Shown: piece by piece, positions 9,262-17,799 of the stretch | How positions within the stretch are numbered: position 1 is the stretch's first letter | How the letters are laid out: each line of letters opens with the position of its first letter | DNA from: Chrysophaeum taylorii | Taxonomy: Eukaryota; Sar; Pelagophyceae; Pelagomonadales; Pelagomonadaceae | Length of the DNA: 64,000 nt | Assembly (NCBI GenBank): GCA_029834535.1 | Contig: JAQMWT010000344.1 | Coordinates: forward strand, 558,001-622,000 | Reading direction: 5' to 3' | The notes under the pieces: model-generated | The model's database searches: none | Seen by the model: only the letters and a program-made list of their open reading frames with translations | What the model was told of the DNA's origin: nothing | Position numbers and translations under genes: made by a program

Positions 9262-10587
9262 TTACAAAGCGAGGAGCAGGCCCCTCGTCCTTCGCGCGGT
9301 CGCGAGATAAAGCGCGAGCGTGCGGAGAGCCACAGGCGCTGAGTCAAAGACAGCAGCGACGGGGGCGATGTCATCGTCGCACCGGAGGTAGGCACGTGGT
9401 CGTCGATCCTCGATGGCTTTCTGAAGGGTAGCCGCGGCGGCGTCGAGGTCGTCCACAGCGGTCGTCGGTCGGAGGGATGGCGCGTGGAGGCGAAGAGACT
9501 CGAGACATCGCCGCCCGTGATGCGACGATGTTACGAGGAGCACGGGGACGCCGGCGCGGTGAGCGGCGACGACGTCGTTCTCGCTATCGCCAACCGCGAC
9601 GGCGCGCGTGGTCACCTCCTGCTCGAGCGCCCGCAAGAGCATGTCAGGCGCCGGCTTGAGTTGCGGTGTGTCATCGTCGAGGCCGGTCGCATATATGATT
9701 TTATCGAAGAAGTCGTCATCAGTTTCTCGCTGCGCGCCAAGCTGCCGGAGCAAGTCTCGGTGGATGATGTCGAGCGTCTCGCGCGCGAGTTCACCTTTCC
9801 GCACTGCCGACTGGTTGGTGACGAGGACAATGCGATGGCCGCGACGGCGCAAGTCCACAATCGCGTCAGCGACGCCGTCGAAGACCTGCAGCTGGTCGAC
9901 GCGCACGACGCCCGGGCTCCCGACGTCGCGATTGACCACGCCGTCGCGATCCAGAAGGACCGTCGCAGGATCGCTGTTCCAAAAGAGCCCAAACACGAGC
10001 GAGACGCGAAGCCCGGACTCGACCGGTCTCACTGCGTGCCAGCACGATCCCGCCTCGAAGACCGCGGCTTCGCCAGCCTCGAGTCTGATCAGCTCGCCGT
10101 CGAGTTCCAGCTCGCCGCCACGGTAGTCGGCCGCATCTGAGAGCGCGAGCACGGTCGTCAAGCGGCGACGCCCCTGACGACCGCGCGTCTCGTCGTCCAA
10201 ATGTCGTGCGAAGTAGTCGCCGACCCCGTACGCGCACAGCTGGACGTCGTTCAGCGAGAACTCGCTTCCAGGCCGTTGCCAGCGCAGCGCCGCGGCGACG
10301 CCCAAGCACAACGGCTCGAAGATAGCCCTTACCGCGTCGGGCGCCTCGAACGCCTCCACGAGGCCCCGACGCCCTTCGCTCGCCATTCGCCGCTCCTCCA
10401 CTGCGTCGAGCAACGCTCCCCACGACCGAACGCCAACGCGGTCCATAGCAAGTTCTCGGAGCGACGCGAGCTGCTCCTCGCTGGCGCCACGCACCACCTT
10501 TGCGTTGGCCAATCTGGGGGGGTATGCAGCTAGTCCGGAGACGTGCGCGGCCAACGCGACCAAGAGAATATTCGTCGTGTTGACCAT
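9262..10587 (-). CDS. Fusion: 2-oxoglutarate/Fe(II) dioxygenase + HAD phosphatase (GmhB/HisB-N type)
   Basis: 441 residues from the ATG at 10587. Residues 1-21 are hydrophobic (NTTNILLVALAAHVSGLAA) and may form a signal peptide or anchor. Residues 90-203 are a prolyl-4-hydroxylase-like fold with the Fe(II) triad H129-x-D131 (FARHLDDE) and H184 (CWHAVRPV); R194 is a likely 2-oxoglutarate contact. Residues 208-385 are a HAD phosphatase: motif I LLDRDGVVNRD with D213/D215, motif II VTNQS (T257), K311 and motif IV GDSEND. The long sequence after motif I resembles D-glycero-D-manno-heptose-1,7-bisphosphate 7-phosphatase/histidinol phosphatase. Both catalytic sets are intact. Substrates are unknown; the joining of these two activities is unusual. 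The frame is uninterrupted, so fusion by frameshift is not needed. Confidence 0.85.
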   Translation of the reverse strand: MVNTTNILLVALAAHVSGLAAYPPRLANAKVVRGASEEQLASLRELAMDRVGVRSWGALLDAVEERRMASEGRRGLVEAFEAPDAVRAIFEPLCLGVAAALRWQRPGSEFSLNDVQLCAYGVGDYFARHLDDETRGRQGRRRLTTVLALSDAADYRGGELELDGELIRLEAGEAAVFEAGSCWHAVRPVESGLRVSLVFGLFWNSDPATVLLDRDGVVNRDVGSPGVVRVDQLQVFDGVADAIVDLRRRGHRIVLVTNQSAVRKGELARETLDIIHRDLLRQLGAQRETDDDFFDKIIYATGLDDDTPQLKPAPDMLLRALEQEVTTRAVAVGDSENDVVAAHRAGVPVLLVTSSHHGRRCLESLRLHAPSLRPTTAVDDLDAAAATLQKAIEDRRPRAYLRCDDDIAPVAAVFDSAPVALRTLALYLATARRTRGLLLAL

Positions 10588-11831
10588 ATCCTCCCCCCCG
10601 GACACACCGCCCTTACCACCCTTCGAGGAGTTTAGTACTGTTTACTCCCGCAAAGCGCCGTGAACCCCCCAGGTCGTCTCAGATGCCGCTCTCGATGCGA
10701 ATGTTCGGAAGCGCACCACAAACAAAGCATGTAAATCGAAACCCCCGAGCTCAAGGTTGGCGAAGACGACGTCCTACGCTCCATCTTTAGAATGTCGACG
10801 GCAACGGCAACGTCCGCTTCAGGATGGTGTGCGGACTGGAGACGTGACTGAGATCATGGACTGTGTCTCGCTCAGCGGCACCAAGTGGATCGACAGGCTC
10901 ATCATCCATCTGTAGTTTCATTTCCAGGGTTCATGAATTATTATTCGCGCAATATGTTCACTGGTCACCTCGAAGCCCCCAAGTGGGTGAAGGTATCCGT
11001 AGATCGAATGCACGTCGTGCACCAAGGCCGTTCGTGGCGACCGCCTCAAAGTCCTCAACGAGACGCGCGCCGTAACAGATGGATGTCGGTGGAATGAACG
11101 AACGAACGCAGATCCAAGGTTATCCTCGAGATCCCGCAATATACGTGGGCCAACAACTGACGTGCCTCTGGAGCAAGGGATGTTGCCGCGAGAATGAACC
11201 AAAAACGGTCTTTATAACGACGACGAGGACGATGGATAACGAGCCCGGTCGCCATAGGCACGCGTGCCCCGCTGCCTACGAGGCTACGAGGGGGGATCGC
11301 AATTTTTAATTTTTGTCGCCAGCAGCGAGCACTTCCCGAGTCCATATGTGTGCGCGAGGTGGCTGCTTGGTTCCAAGCGGACCGAGGTCGACTATAGGGT
11401 CCTATGTTTGTTTATTGCAGCCGGCCGTTGGGAGTAAGCCGCCCGCGGCAAAATACGTCAGAAGGTACTGCAGGACGTCGCGCTGTAGAGAAAGAGCGCT
11501 TGCCGATGAAGATGATTTGCCTCGAATGAGATTGTGGATTTTTACGTATACGGACCCGTAGTTGTTTAGATAGACCTCGCTTCTTCGACAGTTCCTCGAT
11601 GGAGTTTTGTGCCCCCACAAAAAACTCGCGCTCCTTCGGCGCTGATATTCGCCCAGCCGGCTTGCGGCGCGTTGTGCATATGCCAGGCTCAGGCATATGT
11701 CAAAACATTAACTTTGTAGTTACCCCGTCTCCGAGCCTTCGGTCCGACACGCTCACAACCCGAAACGCCACTCCTTCACCGACGGACGGGCAAACGTGCC
11801 TCGCCCGCCGGGAGAGCTCAAGACGCCACAG
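10588..11831. other. 1.2-kb intergenic region, no gene recognised
   Basis: Open frames of 60-100 codons exist on both strands, but none has a domain, consistent composition or splice-supported extension. The sequence upstream of 10605 is the likely promoter of the dioxygenase fusion. Base composition is lower in GC than in neighbouring genes. I see no transposon ends. Confidence 0.4.
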
Positions 11832-13169
11832 CTATGCGGCGGATTCACGCTCACGAGCTTGCGACGACGACGCGAGTTCGGCGGGCGCTGTGGGTGGTGG
11901 GTCTTCGAGGGGACGCCAGTCGTCCTCGTTGGGGTCGAACGGGATCGTGTCGGGCTCGTCCGGGCCGAAATCTGGCGAACGGACAGAAAGCTCGCCAGTG
12001 TCGGGGTCGCGGACAACAGTGCAGGCGTAGACGCGGTCGTCGCCCAAATAGGTGACGCCGATCTTGGCCCCAAGTGGCGGCGGGGCTCGGTTTTGTGCGG
12101 GTTTTCGGGTGAGGACTTTAGCCTCGTTCACGGCATCCTCGAAGCGCGCTCTGGGCTTGCGGGCGAGCTTGGCGGCCTTGTCGATTTCGGGGTCGTGGTC
12201 GGCGTAGGGCGAGAGGCTCGCGGGGGCGACGAAGCCGAGGCTCGATGATTGGGGAAAACCGAGGAAGCGGACAAGGTGCTTTGCCCCGAGGAACTTTATC
12301 GCGCGTCGTCTCAGCTTTGGGTCGTCGAGCGCGATCGGATCTAAGACGATGGCGGGCCATTTGGGTTCGGTCGGCTTGTCCTGCGCCCAGACGACCGCCT
12401 CAAACATGGCCGACCACCCGGGCTGCGCCTCGATCTTGGCTGCGAGCGCGAGCTTCTCGGCCGCGCCTCGGACGAGGGGCGCGTCGGCGCCGGCGAGGGT
12501 TTCAAAGTCGGGGATGGCGCGCAGGTGGTCTTCAACCTTGGCCGAGTGTCCGAGCTCGTTGAGCACCGTGTCGCTCACTTCCACGAGGTTGCCGCGCTGG
12601 GCGCCGAGTAACAGGGTGCCTCGGTAATGCTTGCGGCCTTGGCGGCGCGTCCAGGCGTCGACTCGCGCGAGCGAGCCGTCGCGCGCGAAGAAGTGGCCGA
12701 GCACGTCGTCGCCCTCGACGCGCCACGTCGTCTCCACCGTTTCCGGCTTTGTTTTTTTTGCCGCGGTCGACGACGACGAGGAGGCGGCGCCTTTCTTACG
12801 CTTGGTCGTTGCAGCAGCAGCCTGAGCTGCCGCGCGCCTCAGTTCGTCTAGCGTCCTCGAGCCGACGAACTCGGCAAACTCGCTGAGGAGCGCCTCGTCG
12901 TCGCCCAAGAGCTTGAGACCAACACCCGCGACCTCGGCTCTGTCGCCGCGCGTGTGAAACGCCTTCATAACGTTGACGACGGCCATAGGGATAGTAGCCT
13001 CGGCGTACTTGGCCTCGAGTCGTCGCACGAACGCGACGAGCCCTTCGAGTCTGTCCTCGTTGAACAACAACTCGTCCTCTTCTGTTTCCTCGGTAGCGTG
13101 CTGCAGCAGCTTCTCGCGACGTCGCGACGCGAAGAACGAGCGGAGGCTCTCGACTGGGCTCTCCGCCAT
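11832..13169 (-). CDS. PWWP-domain chromatin-type protein
   Basis: 445 residues from the ATG at 13169; the frame extends 18 nt further upstream only to a non-ATG codon. Residues 35-85 are a helical domain (EGLVAFVRRLEAKYAEATIP...VVNVMKAFHTRG) of the TFIIS-N/LEDGF type. A low-complexity Lys/Ser linker follows (TKRKKGAASSSSS). Residues about 262-335 fit a PWWP domain: VVWAQDKPTEPKWPAIVLDP, then HLVRFLGFPQSSSLGFV and LSPYADH. PWWP domains bind methylated histone H3 tails and DNA, so a nuclear chromatin role is likely. A C-terminal Tudor-like segment (GAKIGVTYLGDDRVYACTVV) adds to this. It is divergent to the FKBP gene, with repeat sequence between them. Family-level call is firm; the exact ortholog is unknown. 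Confidence 0.75.
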   Translation of the reverse strand: MAESPVESLRSFFASRRREKLLQHATEETEEDELLFNEDRLEGLVAFVRRLEAKYAEATIPMAVVNVMKAFHTRGDRAEVAGVGLKLLGDDEALLSEFAEFVGSRTLDELRRAAAQAAAATTKRKKGAASSSSSTAAKKTKPETVETTWRVEGDDVLGHFFARDGSLARVDAWTRRQGRKHYRGTLLLGAQRGNLVEVSDTVLNELGHSAKVEDHLRAIPDFETLAGADAPLVRGAAEKLALAAKIEAQPGWSAMFEAVVWAQDKPTEPKWPAIVLDPIALDDPKLRRRAIKFLGAKHLVRFLGFPQSSSLGFVAPASLSPYADHDPEIDKAAKLARKPRARFEDAVNEAKVLTRKPAQNRAPPPLGAKIGVTYLGDDRVYACTVVRDPDTGELSVRSPDFGPDEPDTIPFDPNEDDWRPLEDPPPTAPAELASSSQARERESAA

Positions 13170-13199
13170 CGTATGCCAAGGGGTCAACTGCGAAGAGGG

Positions 13200-13525
13200 G
13201 GAGTTTTTAACAGGTCGACGACAGCTGAGAGGAGGGGGGGGCTTTAGGGTTTTGGTGCGTTGTGTGGGGAGACGTGAGGGATGTGCCTCGCCGGAGTTGA
13301 GGATAAAGACGTGAGGCCAGCAGCCCGAAAGGCGGGGTCCTCGCTAAGCCGCGGGCGAGGGTTTTTGAAGGTCGACTGCTAAGAAGAGGGGTGGCGAGCG
13401 GGGGCGCGGGCGTTTGCGGGTTGGGTGGAGACGTGAGGGGGGCCGGAAAGGCGGAGGGTGTTTGAAATTCGACTGCTAAGAGGGGTTGGTTGGCTTCGGT
13501 GGTTTTAAATAATGAGTCGACTGGG
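13200..13525 (+). repeat. Cluster of three related repeat blocks in a divergent promoter
   Basis: The motif TCGACTGCTAAG, or a close variant preceded by TTTNAA-like sequence, occurs near 13206 (weak), 13372 and 13470. Each is followed by GT/GA-rich sequence of the kind seen in the repeats at 8.53 and 54.67 kb (for example GACGTGAGGGATGTGCCT). The blocks lie between the PWWP and FKBP start codons, so they may be inserted into, or serve as, promoter sequence. Confidence 0.6.
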
Positions 13526-13601
13526 CCGGCCTCGAGGGTTTTTTTTTTCTATATGAAAACAACGAGGGTAACTATTAGCGTAAATAAATATTAGCTTTCG
13601 G

Positions 13602-14246
13602 ATGCTGGCGAGGGATGAGCTCGAGCAGGTCGAGAGGACGATCCGACGCGCGGTCAAGCAGCGCAACATCGCACGGGAGAAGAAGCGGTTCGATGTCGCC
13701 GATGAGCTAAGAGAGCTTCTTTTGGACCTCGGCGTCGAGCTTAGCGACACTTCGGGGACGACGACCACGTGGGAATGGAAGGAGCTGCCGGAGGTCGAGG
13801 AGGAGGAGCCGAAGAAGAAGAAGAAAAATAATAAGAAAAAGCGACAACGAGAGGAGGAAGCGGAGCCGGTGGCACCAGAAGAAGACCCCGAAACCAAACC
13901 CGAGCCGCCGAAGAAGCGAGTGCTAGAGCTCGCGAACGGCGTCTCCGCCACCGTCCTCAGGGAGGGCGTCGGCCCCGAGGAGGCGCGCAAGGGGACCACT
14001 ATCAACGTGAAGTACGCCGGAGTCCTCGCCAAGAGTGGTCGTCAATTCGACGCCGGAAAATTTTCATTTACGCTCGGGGCGGGCGATGTCATCAAGGGCT
14101 GGGATGTTGGGTGCGTGGGTATGAAGCTCAAAGAGCGTCGCCGCCTCACGATTCCCCCGAAGATGGCCTACGGCGCAAGAGGCGCGCCGCCCGACATTCC
14201 GAAAAATGCCACCCTCGTCTTCGACGTCACTCTTCTCAAGGTATAA
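13602..14246 (+). CDS. FKBP-type peptidyl-prolyl isomerase with CysRS-like N-terminal motif
   Basis: 214 residues. Residues about 110-214 are a complete FKBP domain (GTTINVKYAGVLAKSGRQFD, FTLGAGDVIKGWDVG, GMKLKERRRLTIPPKMAYG, ending ATLVFDVTLLKV), which catalyses cis-trans isomerisation of prolyl bonds. The middle is an acidic/Lys-rich stretch (KKKKKNNKKKRQREEE) like that of nuclear FKBPs of the FKBP39/46 class. The first 45 residues (RNIAREKKRFDVADELRELL then LGVELSDTSGTTTTW) closely resemble the C-terminal helix/strand motif of cysteinyl-tRNA synthetases. That is an unexpected partner. Single exon; divergent to the PWWP gene and convergent with the gene at 14468. Confidence 0.88.
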   Translation: MLARDELEQVERTIRRAVKQRNIAREKKRFDVADELRELLLDLGVELSDTSGTTTTWEWKELPEVEEEEPKKKKKNNKKKRQREEEAEPVAPEEDPETKPEPPKKRVLELANGVSATVLREGVGPEEARKGTTINVKYAGVLAKSGRQFDAGKFSFTLGAGDVIKGWDVGCVGMKLKERRRLTIPPKMAYGARGAPPDIPKNATLVFDVTLLKV

Positions 14247-14467
14247 CGCGTGGGAGACAGACATTACGTAGGCGTGCATCTGCAGCACTTTCCTCGTGGT
14301 AGGTGGTAAATAATACTGCCGAATAAAATACTGAAGCTGCTGCCGACGATGATGATGATGCAATGGGGGTTCGCGCATCTCGAGAACGGGGACATGCCTT
14401 CAAGCCGTCTGCGTCTACCAGGTGAGGTCCGTGTCTATAATAGGTGAGGGATGAGGCGCATCCAAGT

Positions 14468-15224
14468 TCAACTCTGGGCCTTTCCCTCGAGGGCCGCGAC
14501 TTTGTCGACAAGCGCAGCCACGGTGTCCTTGAGTTCGGCGACTTGGGCTTTGAGCGCCGCAATTTCCTCGTCCGGCGACGGCTTGTCGCTCTTGCCCATG
14601 TGAGCCATGGCGATTCGGAGCGCCGCGAGCCGCGAAGACATCGACTCTGCCGGTGGCGCCTCTGCCCCCTACGACGAGAGTCAACAACATAATCCAAAAG
14701 AAAGTACTCGCCTCGTCGCCGTCGACGTGCTTGGCCGTTTTCATGCTGGACATGAGTCCCGAGATGCGCGTCGAGGCAGCGTCGAGGCCTGAACGGCCCG
14801 CGTCGACGATGCCCTTGAGGCGGTCCTTGGTGGCGCCGTTGTCTTCGACGGCTTCGCCCTCGGGCTTGTCCTCGGCCTCCATCTTCTGCGCCTCCTTGGT
14901 TTCCTCCGACTTCTCCGTGGACTTGACGAGGCGTGACATGGTGTCGCCCGCTGCCGCGCCCATGTTGTGCATGGTCGTGTTGGCCGCCGCCCCGACGCTC
15001 GAGAGGCCGTCGCTCATCTTTTTGAGCCACCGCGGCTGCTCGCCGTCTTTCTTTTGCAGAAAAAACACTTTCTTCGTCGAGCCCTTGCCGTCGCTCATGG
15101 TGCCCTCGCCCGCCGACACGAACTCCTCCGCCGGCGGCGTCACGGCCTGCGGCGGTTTCTCGGGAACCTCGTCGCCGCCCGCGTCCTTTTCGGGCGTCGT
15201 CGTCTCGCTCTCTGCGCTCAGCAT
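14468..15224 (-). CDS. Small coiled-coil protein, two exons, unknown function
   Basis: Exon 1 is 14708-15224 and exon 2 is 14468-14661, separated by a 46-nt GT-AG intron (14662-14707); phase-1 joining gives 236 residues. The N-terminal half is Glu/Lys-rich with KKVFFLQKKDGEQPRWLKKM and a helical middle (GLSSVGAAANTTMHNMGAAAGDTMSRLV). Exon 2 adds a clean heptad segment (EEIAALKAQVAELKDTVAAL) and ends KAQS. Without splicing the frame would read on into a Gly/Arg-rich sequence that has no features. No family was recognised. It is convergent with the FKBP gene (about 220 bp apart). Confidence 0.7.
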
Positions 15225-15716
15225 GATCTTTATTTTTTAGGAAAATGCAAGCAACACTTACCACCACTCAACTCACAACACAAAACGTGTCGTTTGGGAG
15301 CTTTTTTTTTTCTGCGTCGTGTGGTACTGGGGGAAGAAAAAAGAATAAAGGAGGTGTGTGCTATTAACGGTCACGAAACTAGAGAGCGGAGGGGTCGGCG
15401 GCCGGGGGCGAGCGACGTCGGCGGAGAGAAGAAGCAAGAGCGGCGCGAACGAAGTCTACTGCACGACAACGACGACGAGGGCCAAGCTGCGCCATGCCGA
15501 GATGGCGCGACCACGACGCGTGTGGTGTGCCCTATCTTCTTCTTTTTTTTCCGGCGATGCCTATCGCTCTCGGTCACCCTAGTGAGAAGCGGCCGAGGAC
15601 GAAGCAGGCTCACTCCCCCACGGCACGAAAAGCAAGGGGGTGTGCTTTGTTTGGGAAGAAGACGACGAGACGAGGGTGGGGGAGAGCATTGCGGCGGGTT
15701 TTGCGGCGGCGAGGGG
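15225..15716. other. Intergenic between two minus-strand genes
   Basis: 492 bp; promoter of the coiled-coil gene plus the 3' flank of the DYRK gene. A T run lies at 15301-15310. The open frames are GC-rich shadows without domains. Confidence 0.4.
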
Positions 15717-17515
15717 CTAGGAGATGGAGGTCTGCGTGCCCGCGTCGCAGATTCGCGGATGGTGACCGGCGTTGTCGGTCGAGGGCACGACGTGCGCGCA
15801 GACGTCCATCGGCTGCGCAGGCGGCGGGTCGGAACTTCGGCGTCGCGGCGCGGCCGTGGGCGCCGAGATGCTCCGGGCGTCGCTGCGTGGAGGAAGGGGG
15901 TAAATTTGGAGGCGAGAGGGACCACGACTTACCCGTTGGTGAGATACCTGCCGTCGTCGGACCTCGCGGGATGCAATTGGGCGTCGGACCGCGCGGGGTG
16001 CGCGGTGGCGTCGGACGACGAGTCGCCGACGTAGTCGACCGGATGTTTGATGATGCCCGAGTGCGGCGGAGGCGGGGGGGGAGTCGAGGAAAGGACGTGG
16101 GTCGAGGCCCAAACGGAGTCGTTGAGGAAGGAGTGGCGAAGGGCCTCGTCGGGTTTTATGCGCGTAGTGGGCGAGTAATCGAGCATGCGGTGGATGAGGT
16201 CGAGGAAGAGCTTGTAGTTTTGGTCGGCGTGGCCGGGCTCGCCCTTCCTTCGGCCGCCGGGGCCGCCGACGGCGGCACCCACGATCGAGGCGATGCCTCT
16301 CGGCCTGTGGTCCTCGTGCATGCTCGTGTGAGGCTCGGACGTCGTTGTCTGGACGGTCGCGTCCGAGGCCGAGCGCGGCCTTCGCTTGAGCGCCCATCGG
16401 TTGTCGGCGCCGAGATCGAAGAACTGGTCTCGGCTCGCTCGATCGGCCGCGTTGATCATCGCCTCGGGCGGCATGCCGAGAACGTCGACGAGTTTGCGCA
16501 TCTGGTCGAGCTGGTCGGCCCCGCTGAAGAGGGGTTCGCCCGTGTGCATCTCGACGAGGATGCAGCCGAGCGACCAGACGTCGATCGCGACCGTGTAGGG
16601 CAGGCCGAGCATGACCTCGGGGGATCGGTAGAATCTCGACTGGATGTACGAGTACATGCGCCGATCCATGCGGCACGACGACCCAAAGTCGATGACCTTT
16701 ATCGCCGATCGCTTCGGATGTCGGAGCAGGATGTTCTCGGGTTTGAGGTCGCAGTGGATGATCGCGACGTCCGGTCGCGCGAGGAACGCGAGCGCGTGCA
16801 GAATCTGCTTGGCGAACTTTCGCACGAGGTTGAGCGAGACGCCATGGAACTGCGTGTTTTTCAACAGTTCGTACAAGTTGTACGACAGCATCTCGAAGAC
16901 GAGGCACTGGTGCCCCCGGAACGTGAAGTGGTCGACGAGCCGGACGATGTTGTGCTTGTCGTCGCGGTCGGCCGACCGCAGCGCGAGCAACAGCTCGATC
17001 TCCGTCCGCGCCTGGAGGGCGAAGGGCTTCTTCGATTTTATGATCTTGATTGCGACGTCGCTCTGCGTCCGCGTGTCGCGCGCTCGTACGACCTGCCCGA
17101 ACGACCCCTTGCCGATCCGGTCCTTGATCACGTAGTGCTCGCCGAACGCGTCCTCGAGGTTGACAACGTAGTCGTAGTTCTCGTCGTCCCACTCGCTGCT
17201 CACCTCGTCGCGATGCTGTTGCTCCGTCTTCCGACGTGTCTTCCGTTCGTAGTACACCTGTAGACGACGACCACATGAATGACACACGGAAGAACGCGCA
17301 CGGGATTTTACTACTCGATCATCATCATCATCATCATCATCTTCTTCTTCTTCTTCGAGGAGGAGGAGAAGAAGAAGAAGAAGAAGAAGAAACAGAGGAA
17401 GGCTTTTTTCACCCCACAAAAAGAAAACACGCACCTTGTTGATGAGCTTGTAGGTGTCGATGAGCTGAACGCTCATCTTGTAGAGCGGCCGCTCTGTGTG
17501 CGGTCGCGTCGCCAT
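15717..17515 (-). CDS. DYRK1-type dual-specificity kinase, three exons
   Basis: Exons 17435-17515, 15933-17257 and 15717-15882 give 523 residues. The N-terminal [10 protein letters not shown] joins [10 protein letters not shown] across intron 1 (17258-17434), reproducing the conserved DYRK NAPA/DH-box leader (as in human DYRK1A, ...TYKHINEVYYAKKKRR), then DENYDYVV. Kinase motifs: [30 protein letters not shown], and the activation loop [13 protein letters not shown] with the autophosphorylated second Tyr. DYRKs autophosphorylate that Tyr and then act on Ser/Thr. Intron 2 (15883-15932, 50 nt, GTAAGT donor) adds a C-terminal Pro/Ser-rich tail ending DAGTQTSIS. Intron 1 is 177 nt, a multiple of three with no stop, so retention would insert 59 residues; homology argues that it is removed. 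The ATG at 17515 was chosen. Confidence 0.9.
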
Positions 17516-17799
17516 GAGACCGACCGAGCCGCGTTTTATGATCGGCCCGTGGGGACCTTGGTGGGGCCCTGGGGGCCTAGTCGGCGCCACGGGGCCGACG
17601 GCGAGGCTCCTGGCGCGCTCGCGGGCCACTCGTAATACGCTCTAACAGGCGGCCCAGAGCCCGCCGCCCGTGAGGTTCGCGGACCCGTCGCCCCTCTTCG
17701 AAGCAACAAACGGCGCAGAGGGGTTCCCCACCCCGTTACAAGGACACCGACTCTTACCCTTCTTCCATTCTTTCTTCTGATAGAGAAAAAAAAAAGAAA
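17516..17799. promoter_or_regulatory. Divergent promoter region, DYRK / poly(A) polymerase
   Basis: 284 bp between the two start codons. A Kozak-like purine run (AAAAAAGAAAATGG) precedes the poly(A) polymerase start. No TATA box is obvious. Assignment rests on position. Confidence 0.4.

Noticed and set aside
9262-10587. Bacterial contamination suggested by the heptose-phosphatase-like domain
   Set aside because: It is fused to a dioxygenase, has the same composition as its neighbours and lies between eukaryotic intron-bearing genes.
10588-11831. tRNA or small RNA gene in this and other gene-free spacers
   Set aside because: No B-box (GGTTCGA..CC) with a matching A-box and acceptor stem was seen.
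14236-15267. 343-codon minus-strand open frame over the coiled-coil gene
   Set aside because: Arg/Gly-rich shadow frame. The neighbouring frame has the ATG, clean coiled coils and a supported 46-nt intron.
15494-17263. 589-codon plus-strand frame opposite the DYRK gene
   Set aside because: Antisense shadow of a well-conserved kinase; no domain and no ATG-supported leader.
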